NCBI RefSeq assembly: GCF_028747645.1
Contig: NZ_CP118100.1
Location: forward strand, 1,984,001 to 2,048,000
Direction: 5' to 3'
Length of the DNA stretch: 64,000 nucleotides
Source of the DNA: Microbacterium esteraromaticum
Lineage (GTDB): Bacteria > Actinomycetota > Actinomycetes > Actinomycetales > Microbacteriaceae
Made by a program: the position numbers and the translations under genes. Under the pieces are notes generated by a model. It ran no database searches. It had not been told where the DNA came from and saw only the letters and a list, made by a program, of their open reading frames with translations. Positions 48,037-56,152 of the stretch are shown here, piece after piece. Numbering within the stretch: position 1 is the stretch's first letter; every line of letters begins with the position of its first letter.

Positions 48037-48726
48037 TTACGAAAGCACGCGTTCGATCGACTGCTTCACCAGCAGGCGTCGCACGTCGTCGATGTGGGTG
48101 GCCAGCTCGGGCGCCAGTTCCGAGGCGCGCCCCCGCGAGGCGGCATCCGTGCGGGCGAGCAAGGTGGCCAGCGCCGACTCGATCAGAGCCGCCTCGCGCT
48201 CGGCGTTCTGCCGCATGGTGCGCAGGTGGCGCGGTTCGATGCCGTGCTTGGCGAGGGCCACCAGGCCCGACAGCAGGGTCGAGACCTGCTCCGGGTACGT
48301 CTCTGCCGCGTTGATGAGCCCCGCACTGATGGCGTCGTTGAACAGCTGCGGTGTGGCGCCCGTACGCAGCAGAAGGTCGTCGCGTCGGTGCTGGTGCACC
48401 GGCGTCGCGATGGAGGGCGGGGCCACCATCGGGATGCCGTCGGCGTCGGCCTCGGCCTCATCGAGCTGTTCGCGGATGACGCTGAGCGGCAGGTAGTGAT
48501 CGCGCTGCAGGATCAGCGCCGCGCGCACGCGCTCGACGTCAGCGGCACAGAACTTTCGGTAGCCGGACTGCGTGCGGGCCGGCGATACGATGCCCTGCAC
48601 CTCGAGGAACCGCAGCTTGCTCGTGGTCAGCTGAGGGAACTCCGGCGTCAACCGGGCCAGCACCTGACCGATGCTGAGAAGACCCGACGGCGCGGAGCGC
48701 CCTCGGGCGGCACCGCCCGGGGTCAT
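48037..48726 (-). CDS. ftsR: MerR-family division regulator (FtsR/Rv1828-like)
   Basis: 229 residues. MerR helix-turn-helix at about 16-75 (LSIGQVLARLTPEFPQLTTSKLRFLEVQGIVSP, with the SGYRKF wing), then a long helical effector domain. In Corynebacterium the homologue FtsR activates ftsZ; the dcw cluster is in this same window. Its ATG overlaps the garA stop by 1 nt (TGATG), so it is co-transcribed with garA. Confidence 0.88.
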   Translation of the reverse strand: MTPGGAARGRSAPSGLLSIGQVLARLTPEFPQLTTSKLRFLEVQGIVSPARTQSGYRKFCAADVERVRAALILQRDHYLPLSVIREQLDEAEADADGIPMVAPPSIATPVHQHRRDDLLLRTGATPQLFNDAISAGLINAAETYPEQVSTLLSGLVALAKHGIEPRHLRTMRQNAEREAALIESALATLLARTDAASRGRASELAPELATHIDDVRRLLVKQSIERVLS

Positions 48727-49208
48727 CAGCCGTTCGCCGTGGCGCGGTCGGCGGGCGAGGCGAAGAAGTTCATGCGGAACTTGCCGACGCGCAGTTCGTA
48801 GCCGTCGGCGAGTTCGCTGCGGTCGACGCGTTCGCCGTTGACATAGGTGCCGTTGAGCGATCGCTGGTCGACGATCTCGAACACCGAACCCGATCGGGTG
48901 ATCTCGGCGTGGCGGCGCGAGACGGTGACGTCGTCGAAGAAAATATCGGCCTCGGGGTGACGCCCCACGGTCGTCACATCGGCGTCGAGCAGATAGCGGG
49001 CGCCGGCGAGTGCACCAGCGCGCACCAGAAGCAGTGCCGAGCCCGAGGGCAGTGCGGCGATCGCCGCGGCCTCCACCTCAGTGAGGTCGGCACCGAAGGG
49101 CACGAAGGAGAGATCCGATTCGTGACCGAAAGTCTGCGTCACATCGTGACGCTGCTCACCGCTGCGATGGATCGCGCCTCCGGCGCTGTTCGTGCTGTCG
49201 TCTGTCAC
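48726..49208 (-). CDS. garA: FHA-domain metabolic regulator GarA/OdhI-like
   Basis: Forkhead-associated protein that inhibits 2-oxoglutarate dehydrogenase when unphosphorylated. 160 residues. FHA domain at about 75-145 with GRHPEADIFFDDVTVSRRHAEI and SLNGTYVN intact. The N-terminal phospho-acceptor segment, ETTSVF in Mycobacterium and Corynebacterium, reads VTQTFG here (T24 and T26), so only part of the motif is kept. GTG start with GGAGGGAG ribosome site. Divergent from lpd, which encodes the shared E3 subunit of the complexes GarA controls. Confidence 0.92.
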   Translation of the reverse strand: MTDDSTNSAGGAIHRSGEQRHDVTQTFGHESDLSFVPFGADLTEVEAAAIAALPSGSALLLVRAGALAGARYLLDADVTTVGRHPEADIFFDDVTVSRRHAEITRSGSVFEIVDQRSLNGTYVNGERVDRSELADGYELRVGKFRMNFFASPADRATANG

Positions 49209-49230
49209 GGTTCTCCCTCCTCCGGCCTCC

Positions 49231-49321
49231 CAGCCTATCGGATCGGATCGAGCGCCTGGGAGTGCGTTCTACCGATTCACCCAGGCATCCTCCGCGCGAT
49301 CGACGGCGCGGCGATAGGCTG
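49231..49321. promoter_or_regulatory. Mirror-image promoters of garA and lpd
   Basis: The 10-mer CGATAGGCTG occurs in inverted orientation at 49231-49240 (minus) and 49312-49321 (plus). Each contains TAGGCT as -10. For lpd it is 6 nt from the ATG (leaderless); for garA it leaves a leader of about 17 nt with a ribosome site. Confidence 0.55.
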
Positions 49322-49326
49322 AGAAC

Positions 49327-50724
<1,398 letters not shown>

Positions 50725-50735
50725 CACCCGTCGTC

Positions 50736-50768
50736 GAAGTGCCCGGTCCGTTGCGGACCGGGCACTTC
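50736..50768. terminator. Terminator after lpd (convergent gap)
   Basis: Perfect 15-bp stem (GAAGTGCCCGGTCCG and complement) with a TTG loop, 11 nt past the lpd stop, followed by TCGCGTTTT. It also lies downstream of the polyketide operon on the other strand. Confidence 0.9.
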
Positions 50769-50786
50769 TCGCGTTTTCGGGCGCTG

Positions 50787-51887
50787 TCAGATCCCGCGCA
50801 TCGTCACCAGCGCCGCGGCGGCGTTCCGCAGCGGCGCCGCTCCCATGAGCCGAATCGCGCCCTCGCGCGCGTGTTGTCGGATGCCACGAGCCGGCGCCCC
50901 CATCGACATGTAGAACGTCGCCCGGCGCTGCACGTCGGCGGCGGCCCGCGCGGCCCGGCGTTCGTACGCGGCGAGGCCGCCCGGACCGCTCTGCCCGAGC
51001 GCATCGGCCAGGACTCGGGCATCCACCCAGCCCAGGTTCATGCCCTGCCCGCCGATCGGGCTGATCTCGTGCGCGGCATCGCCGAGCAGCACGACGCGAC
51101 CCGCCACGGTCCGCGCGGCGCGGTGCTGGGCGGCGGTGAACGCGCTCGGCGCGACGGGCGTGATCGCGATGCCCGTTCGCGTGTGCACCGCGCGCGCGAA
51201 GTCCTCGCCTGACAGCGCGGGCACGCCCGGCGGGTGCCGTACGACCCAGCGCCGGCGCCCGCCCGGCAGCGGGAAGGATTCCACCAGTCCCTCGGGTTCG
51301 CAGTACAGCCGCGCGACCGCTGAGTCGTCCGCGTCGGCAACATCGACCATCGAATAGCGCGCCGTGCCGCCGCGACGACGCCAGCGGATGCCCAGCGCCG
51401 CACGCAGCCCGCTGTGCACGCCGTCGGCGGCGATCAGGAGCGACGCGTGCTCGGATGTCTCTCCGGCCGCGCCGCGCAGGCCGACGCTCACCCCACCCCT
51501 GTCCTGACTCACCTGAGTGACGTCACAGTCCGTGCGCACCTCGACGCCGAGGGCGTGCAGTCGTTCCCGCAGCAGCGCGACCGTGCGTCGTTGGGGCAGA
51601 ATCCGCACGGTGCGCTCCGCGGGAAAGGCGATGGATGCCAGCATCCGACCGCGCGCATGCACCTCGCCACGTTCCAGCGCGACCGCCTCGGCGCGCAGGG
51701 CTGTGCCGACGCCGGCGGCATCGAGGGCGTCGAGTCCGGGCGGGTGCACGCCGATGGCGCGCGTGCGGTCATCGGTGCCGGTGCGCCGTTCGCAGATCAC
51801 CACGTGGGCACCGCGCGCGCCGAGCAGGCAACCGAGCAGCAGGCCCACCGGTCCGGCGCCCGCGATGATCACGTCAGGGCGCCCCAT
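50787..51887 (-). CDS. FAD-dependent monooxygenase of the polyketide operon
   Basis: Class A flavin hydroxylase (PHBH/UbiH type), 366 residues. FAD site IIAGAGPVGLLLG at 7-19, DG motif AADGVHSGLR, and GDAAHEISPIGGQGMNLG for the second FAD contact. Third gene of the overlapping operon after the type III polyketide synthase and a methyltransferase (14-nt overlap). By analogy with SrsC of Streptomyces griseus it may hydroxylate a polyketide-derived phenol, giving a quinone; this is inference. ATG at 51887 starts in the methyltransferase end. Confidence 0.88.
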   Translation of the reverse strand: MGRPDVIIAGAGPVGLLLGCLLGARGAHVVICERRTGTDDRTRAIGVHPPGLDALDAAGVGTALRAEAVALERGEVHARGRMLASIAFPAERTVRILPQRRTVALLRERLHALGVEVRTDCDVTQVSQDRGGVSVGLRGAAGETSEHASLLIAADGVHSGLRAALGIRWRRRGGTARYSMVDVADADDSAVARLYCEPEGLVESFPLPGGRRRWVVRHPPGVPALSGEDFARAVHTRTGIAITPVAPSAFTAAQHRAARTVAGRVVLLGDAAHEISPIGGQGMNLGWVDARVLADALGQSGPGGLAAYERRAARAAADVQRRATFYMSMGAPARGIRQHAREGAIRLMGAAPLRNAAAALVTMRGI

Positions 51888-52608
51888 GGGGCGCCTCCCA
51901 GCGCAGCAGCAGGCGCGCCGGCATCCGCTTCTCGACGCGCCAGCCCGGCGGTACGCGCGCGGCGAGCTCGGCGCGCGTGTAGGAACGTCGGATGCTGGTG
52001 AGCCCGTCGGCCCGGATGTACGACCCGGCCAGTACGTTGCCGGCGACTGGCCAGGTCGCGGCGGCGAACAGCGCGTACGCGGTTCGGCTGCGGGCGATGT
52101 CGCTGTGCTCGGCGACCCCGCCGGTGCGCACGAGCCGACGCGACTCGGCCAGCAGTGCGTGCAGTCCGCTCTCGGTCAGGTGGTGCAGCACGTGATTGGA
52201 CAGCACGATGTCGTATTGGTCCCCGGCGTCGACGAGGTCGGCACTGGAGGTGCAGCGCCACTGCACCAGCCCCTCGGGGTCGGCCCGGGTCGACCACTCC
52301 ACCGCCCGCGGATCGATGTCGACTCCGGTCACCTGCGCGGGGTGCCCGTCCCGCCGTAGGCGCCGCGCCAGGGCGAGTGCCAGGTCGCCTCCGCCGCAGC
52401 CGATGTCGAGCACGCGCAGCGCGCCGCCGCAAGCGCCTCGCCGGGCTCTCGGGCGCACGAGGCGCCGGTACAGACCACGCGGATCCGAGACGACGGCGTT
52501 GACGGCCGCGAAGCGCGCATAGGTGCGCGCCAGCATCCGCGGGTCGGCATCGGCGGCATCCATCTGCTCCCGCGCGTCGACGGCGCGCACGCGCAGATCA
52601 ACCGCCAC
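51874..52608 (-). CDS. SAM-dependent methyltransferase of the polyketide operon
   Basis: Class I methyltransferase, 244 residues. Motif I LDIGCGGGD at about 67-75, acidic loop VDID, and post-motif HHLTESGL; a positively charged N-terminal helix region precedes it. Overlaps the synthase gene by 11 nt and the hydroxylase by 14 nt, so all three are probably translated together. Likely methylates the polyketide or its hydroxylated product. It differs in family from SrsB, which is an isoprenylcysteine-methyltransferase type. Confidence 0.88.
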   Translation of the reverse strand: MAVDLRVRAVDAREQMDAADADPRMLARTYARFAAVNAVVSDPRGLYRRLVRPRARRGACGGALRVLDIGCGGGDLALALARRLRRDGHPAQVTGVDIDPRAVEWSTRADPEGLVQWRCTSSADLVDAGDQYDIVLSNHVLHHLTESGLHALLAESRRLVRTGGVAEHSDIARSRTAYALFAAATWPVAGNVLAGSYIRADGLTSIRRSYTRAELAARVPPGWRVEKRMPARLLLRWEAPHGAP

Positions 52609-53761
52609 CGGTCCCGCCGATCACGGTCAGCATGGCGCTCTCTGCCGTCAACCCGGGCCCGAACGCCATCGCGGCGACACGCTGTCCGGCGAGCGCGTCG
52701 GGGTCATCGAGGATGCGCTGCAACACGAACAGCACCGTGGCGCTGGACATGTTGCCGCAGGTGCGCAGCACCTCGCGAGCCGGATGCAGCTGCCCGTCGC
52801 TCAGCTGCAGGCGCCCCTGCACCCGATCGAGGATGCTGCGCCCACCGGGGTGGATCGCCCAGTGCTGCACGGCTGCGCCGATCCGTCCATCGTCGAACGC
52901 CTCGACCAGTGCGTCCTCCGCGGCCCACAGCGGGCGCAGCGCCTCGTCGATGTTCTCGCCGATCAGCTGCGGCACCGCGGTCGAGAGCACCATCTCGAAG
53001 CCGCTGTCGCCGATCGTCCAGGCCATGTCGTCCTTGCCGTCGGGCACGATCGCGGTGTGGAACCCGTCGAGTGAGAAGGCGGGCACGTCGGTCTCAAACG
53101 ATCGGGCCGTCACCAGGGCGGCAGCGGCGCCGTCCGAGAACAACGATGACGCGATGATCGTGTCGGGGTCGTCCGACGAGCGCAGATGCAGCGTGCACAG
53201 TTCGACGCTGACGACGAGCACCACAGCGGTGGGGTCGGCCAGGCAGAACTGCGTCGCCGCGCGCAGCGCGGGCATGGCCGCGTAGCATCCCATGAATCCG
53301 AGGTGGTAGCGCTGCACGGCATCCGACAGTCCGAGCCCGCGCACGATCGCGTAGTCGGGTCCCGGCGCGTGGAATCCGGTGCACGAGACCGTGACGACGT
53401 GGGTGACGTCGGATGCCGTGATGTCGGGGTCAGCGGCGATCGCGCCCTGCGCCGCCGCGACGAAGAGCCGGTCGGCCTCACGCGCGTAGGTCTCGTTGCG
53501 GGCCTTGGTGCCGGGCACGAGCAGAGCGCCGGACTCGCGGTCGTAGAACTGCGGGTCCGGCGCATCGGCGGTGAGGTCGAGCTCGGTGAGCACGGTGTGT
53601 CTGGTCTCGATTCCCGAACCGTCGAACGAGGCGGTCACGAGCCGTTTGGTCAGGCGTGAGATCCCGGGCTGACCGGCGAAGACGTCGCGGACGGCGCCCT
53701 GCTCGAGCGGCACGTCGGGGACGAGGGTCTGCAGGGAGCGGAGCTGGACGTGTGGGCGCAT
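52598..53761 (-). CDS. Type III polyketide synthase
   Basis: Chalcone-synthase-like homodimeric ketosynthase, 387 residues, condensing malonyl-CoA onto an acyl-CoA starter. The catalytic triad is intact: C127 (VSCTGFHAPG), H304 (AIHPGG) and N337 (GNMSSA). LGFMGCYAAMPAL and FSDGAAAALV are conserved. The starter is not readable; alkylresorcinol- or pyrone-type products are the usual outcomes. ATG 53761 chosen; GTG 53782 would add seven residues. Upstream, four 15-bp repeats occupy 53818-53877. Confidence 0.93.
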   Translation of the reverse strand: MRPHVQLRSLQTLVPDVPLEQGAVRDVFAGQPGISRLTKRLVTASFDGSGIETRHTVLTELDLTADAPDPQFYDRESGALLVPGTKARNETYAREADRLFVAAAQGAIAADPDITASDVTHVVTVSCTGFHAPGPDYAIVRGLGLSDAVQRYHLGFMGCYAAMPALRAATQFCLADPTAVVLVVSVELCTLHLRSSDDPDTIIASSLFSDGAAAALVTARSFETDVPAFSLDGFHTAIVPDGKDDMAWTIGDSGFEMVLSTAVPQLIGENIDEALRPLWAAEDALVEAFDDGRIGAAVQHWAIHPGGRSILDRVQGRLQLSDGQLHPAREVLRTCGNMSSATVLFVLQRILDDPDALAGQRVAAMAFGPGLTAESAMLTVIGGTGGG

Positions 53762-53817
53762 GGCCCCACTGAAGCACGCCACCCTGCCCGGGGAAAGGGC
53801 TTGTGCGCGAAGCCGCC

Positions 53818-53877
53818 GTGTGCGTTACCGTCGTGCACGTTTCCCAGGTGAGCGTTGCCGAGGTGAGCGTTGCCGAG
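53818..53877 (-). repeat. Four tandem 15-bp repeats upstream of the polyketide operon
   Basis: Read on the plus strand, four contiguous 15-mers fit GTGNNCGTTNCCNNG: 53818-53832, 53833-53847, 53848-53862 and 53863-53877. The last two are identical (GTGAGCGTTGCCGAG); the third shares the GTG, CGTT, CC and AG positions. They fill almost the whole gap between the CYTH gene stop and the operon's start region, the place for an operator array. No TANNNT -10 is seen nearby. Confidence 0.8.
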
Positions 53878-53886
53878 CGGCCGCCG

Positions 53887-54510
53887 TCAGAGCCCGAGTG
53901 CGCGGGCGAGCTTCGAACCCGACGAGGGCGGACGCCCACCTGCCGCGGCGACCGCACGTTCCACGGCGTCGAAGAACACGGCGCGTCCGTGCTCGTCGGC
54001 CGGCGCCGCGGGCCCCAGCTCCATCTCCCATTCACGCCATGCGCGCCGCACCTGCGGCTCGGCGCGCAGATCGGTGGCGCGCACCCGGTCGTCGACGAAC
54101 TCGGCGATGACACCGTCGGGGCCGCTGAGCAGGTAGGCGGTCCGGGAGTTCTCGATGCGTGCGAGGGGGGTCAGCTCGTCGGTGGTCCATTGCGCGACGA
54201 ACTCGGTGACGGCCTCGGGAATCCGTCCGTCCTCGTCCAATGGCCAGCCGAGTTCGAGGCGGCCGTCGCCCTGGCGCGGGCCCTTGACGTGCCACCCGGC
54301 GTCAGTCCCCCCGGTACGGCGCCGCAGGGCGACCCCGTTCCGGGCCAGTACGGCATCGGCGGTGTCGAGGTAGCGGGCATCCAGTTCGCGGGCTTCTCCG
54401 GCGCTGACCGAGGTGACACCGGGCACATCCGTCCAGACGGGCAGCGCGGTGTCGGCGTCGGCGTCGTACTTGCGCTCGACCTCGAACGTGCGCTGCGGGT
54501 CAGTCGTCAC
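53887..54510 (-). CDS. CYTH-domain protein
   Basis: CYTH (adenylate cyclase/thiamine triphosphatase) fold that acts on triphosphate substrates with divalent metal. 207 residues. The defining ExExK is at 10-14 (FEVERKY), and further alternating charged strands follow (ALRRRTGG, WHVKGP, REWEMEL). No CHAD domain is attached. Inorganic triphosphatase activity is typical of bacterial members, but the substrate is not shown here. GTG start overlaps the upstream small gene by 11 nt. Confidence 0.88.
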   Translation of the reverse strand: MTTDPQRTFEVERKYDADADTALPVWTDVPGVTSVSAGEARELDARYLDTADAVLARNGVALRRRTGGTDAGWHVKGPRQGDGRLELGWPLDEDGRIPEAVTEFVAQWTTDELTPLARIENSRTAYLLSGPDGVIAEFVDDRVRATDLRAEPQVRRAWREWEMELGPAAPADEHGRAVFFDAVERAVAAAGGRPPSSGSKLARALGL

Positions 54511-54715
54511 TGGGCGTGATGTCGTCGCTGGCCTCGGCGAACCAGAAGGCCACCTCGGTGGGGCCGTCGTCGGCTCCCGTATGGGTCGCCTCGCCTTCGC
54601 GCCGGTACATCACCTGCGTTTCGCTGTAGGGAACGATCAGGGTCTGCTGCTCGACATCGTCGAGCGGAAGGATCTGCCCGTCCAGCGGGCCGCCGTGGAG
54701 TCGTGCGAGTGCCAT
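54500..54715 (-). CDS. 71-residue conserved-looking protein, unknown
   Basis: Acidic small protein (MALARLHGGPLDGQILPLDD at the start; acidic C-terminus) with no recognised domain, signal or membrane segment. The ATG is 6 nt from a TATGGT -10 (54722-54727), and its end overlaps the CYTH start, which supports it as the first gene of a two-gene unit. Confidence 0.75.
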   Translation of the reverse strand: MALARLHGGPLDGQILPLDDVEQQTLIVPYSETQVMYRREGEATHTGADDGPTEVAFWFAEASDDITPSDD

Positions 54716-54721
54716 GTGCTC

Positions 54722-54727
54722 ACCATA
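54722..54727 (-). promoter_or_regulatory. Leaderless -10 of the small gene-CYTH unit
   Basis: Minus-strand TATGGT, 6 nt from the ATG at 54715. Confidence 0.5.
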
Positions 54728-54786
54728 GCGCCGTGTTCGCCGATCGGGGTGGGTTTCCTCGTATGGGCGGGTTTGCGTCTGCCACG

Positions 54787-55257
54787 TCAGGCCAGGCCGA
54801 TGGCGAGGACGGCCCCGATGATCATCCAGGGCCCGAAGGCGATGCGGGTGTGCCGGTTCGCGCGGCGCAGCAGCATGAGCACGATGGCGTAGAGGGCTCC
54901 GAGCAGGAACGCTGCGGCGGCGCCGAGCACCAGCACCTGCCAGCCGTGCCAGGCGAGGACCAGCCCGATCACGGCCGCGAGCTTCACGTCACCGCCGCCC
55001 ATCCCCTGCCGCGAGATCAGGTGCATGACGGCGTAGAAGGCGCCGAGCGCGAGCCCACCCAGCAGTGCACGCACCAGCCGTTCCCCGTCTCCTGTCGCGA
55101 GCGCCTCGATGATCGCCAGCAGCACGAGCGCCCCGAGCGTCGGCAGGACGATGCGGTTGGGCAGGCGGTGCGTGCGGGCGTCGATGACGATCAACCACGC
55201 GCCGATTCCCGCCAGGGCGAGGTGCACGACGATCACGGCGATGGAGTGGAGGGACAC
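54787..55257 (-). CDS. A24-family prepilin-type peptidase (short form)
   Basis: Membrane aspartyl protease of the prepilin peptidase family, 156 residues, five or so helices. The two aspartates are present: IDARTHRLPN and the GMGGGDVKL (GxGD) motif. It lacks the N-terminal methylase domain of full PilD, as in archaeal-like/TadV short forms. No pilus gene is nearby, so its substrate is unknown. GTG start 6 nt from TAGCCT (55264-55269). Confidence 0.88.
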   Translation of the reverse strand: MSLHSIAVIVVHLALAGIGAWLIVIDARTHRLPNRIVLPTLGALVLLAIIEALATGDGERLVRALLGGLALGAFYAVMHLISRQGMGGGDVKLAAVIGLVLAWHGWQVLVLGAAAAFLLGALYAIVLMLLRRANRHTRIAFGPWMIIGAVLAIGLA

Positions 55258-55263
55258 CCTCGC

Positions 55264-55269
55264 AGGCTA
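55264..55269 (-). promoter_or_regulatory. Leaderless -10 of the A24 peptidase gene
   Basis: Minus-strand TAGCCT, 6 nt from the GTG at 55257. Confidence 0.5.
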
Positions 55270-55323
55270 GCGATCGGCGCGTCTGCTCGGGCCGGGCTGT
55301 GGATAACCACGAATGTCGGATGT

Positions 55324-55339
55324 GCGAACTAGCGTTCGA
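55324..55339 (+). promoter_or_regulatory. SOS (LexA) box 1 overlapping the -10 of imuA'
   Basis: GCGAAC-TAGC-GTTCGA matches the actinobacterial LexA box TCGAAC-N4-GTTCGA with one mismatch. It contains TAGCGT (55330-55335), a fitting -10, so LexA binding would block the promoter. Confidence 0.8.
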
Positions 55340-55355
55340 GGTGGACTTGAACTGT

Positions 55356-55371
55356 TCGAACATGTATTCGA
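55356..55371 (+). promoter_or_regulatory. SOS (LexA) box 2 in the imuA' leader
   Basis: TCGAAC-ATGT-ATTCGA, one mismatch to the LexA box, ends 10 nt before the ATG, beside the ribosome site. Box centres are 32 bp apart, three helical turns. Confidence 0.85.
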
Positions 55372-55381
55372 GGATGGGTGT

Positions 55382-56152
55382 ATGCCTGACGGAGCGATCG
55401 CGACGACGATGACCTCCCCCGCCGACCGACGGGCCGGAGAGATCCTCCGGCTGCGCCGGGAGATCGGGCGCATGCAGCGCCGGCGCAGCGACGATGCCGT
55501 GATCCCGGTGGATGCCGCCCTGCAGGACCTGCTCCCCGAACGGGGCCTGCACACCGGGGCGGTCTATTCGGTCTCGCCGTCACCGAGCCTGATCTTCGCC
55601 CTGATGAGCGCCTCGTCGCGTCGCGGCGGCTGGTGCGCGGCGGTCGGCATGCCGACACTGGGACTCGAGGCCGCCGCCGCCTTCGGCATCGACCTCTCGC
55701 GGCTGATCCTCGTGCCCGATCCCGGCGATCGGTGGCTGGCGGTGGTATCGGCGCTGGCCGAGGTGGTACCGCTGATCGCGATGAGCCCGGGCTCTGCCGT
55801 GCGCGATCAGGAAGCCGCGCGGCTCGCCGCCCGGTTGCGCGATCGCGGATGCACGCTGCTGAGCACCGCGCAGTGGCCGCAGAGCGAGGGGATGATCAGC
55901 CTGCACGACCCGCAGTGGGAGGGGATCGGTGAGGGCTGGGGGCTGTTGTCGGACCGTACGGTCACGGTGACGGCGCAGACCCGCACCTCGCCGCGCCCGC
56001 AGAGCCTGCAGGTGCGGCTTCCCGGCAGTCTGGGCGGCATCGAGCCGGCGCCGATCGCCCCTGTCGCGCCTGTTCTGCCTGTCGCACCTGTGCGCCGCAT
56101 CGACCGCGAGCAGACCCCGCTGCCGAACCATCCGAGCTGGGCGGTGGCCTGA
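55382..56152 (+). CDS. imuA': ImuA'-type mutasome accessory protein
   Basis: 256 residues. RecA-like fold without a recognisable Walker A motif: LPERGLHTGAVYSVSPSPSL replaces the P-loop. It corresponds to actinobacterial ImuA' (Rv3395c type), required with ImuB for DnaE2-dependent mutagenesis. A Pro/Val-rich tail follows residue 215. The ATG at 55382 has GAGGATG upstream and lies directly after SOS box 2. The stop overlaps imuB by 1 nt (TGATG). Confidence 0.85.
   Translation: MPDGAIATTMTSPADRRAGEILRLRREIGRMQRRRSDDAVIPVDAALQDLLPERGLHTGAVYSVSPSPSLIFALMSASSRRGGWCAAVGMPTLGLEAAAAFGIDLSRLILVPDPGDRWLAVVSALAEVVPLIAMSPGSAVRDQEAARLAARLRDRGCTLLSTAQWPQSEGMISLHDPQWEGIGEGWGLLSDRTVTVTAQTRTSPRPQSLQVRLPGSLGGIEPAPIAPVAPVLPVAPVRRIDREQTPLPNHPSWAVA

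Noticed and set aside
53803..54519. 238-residue plus-strand frame that reads through the 15-bp repeats as a pentapeptide repeat
   Set aside because: It runs antisense through the whole CYTH gene, whose ExExK motif is intact. The repeats are better explained as DNA elements.
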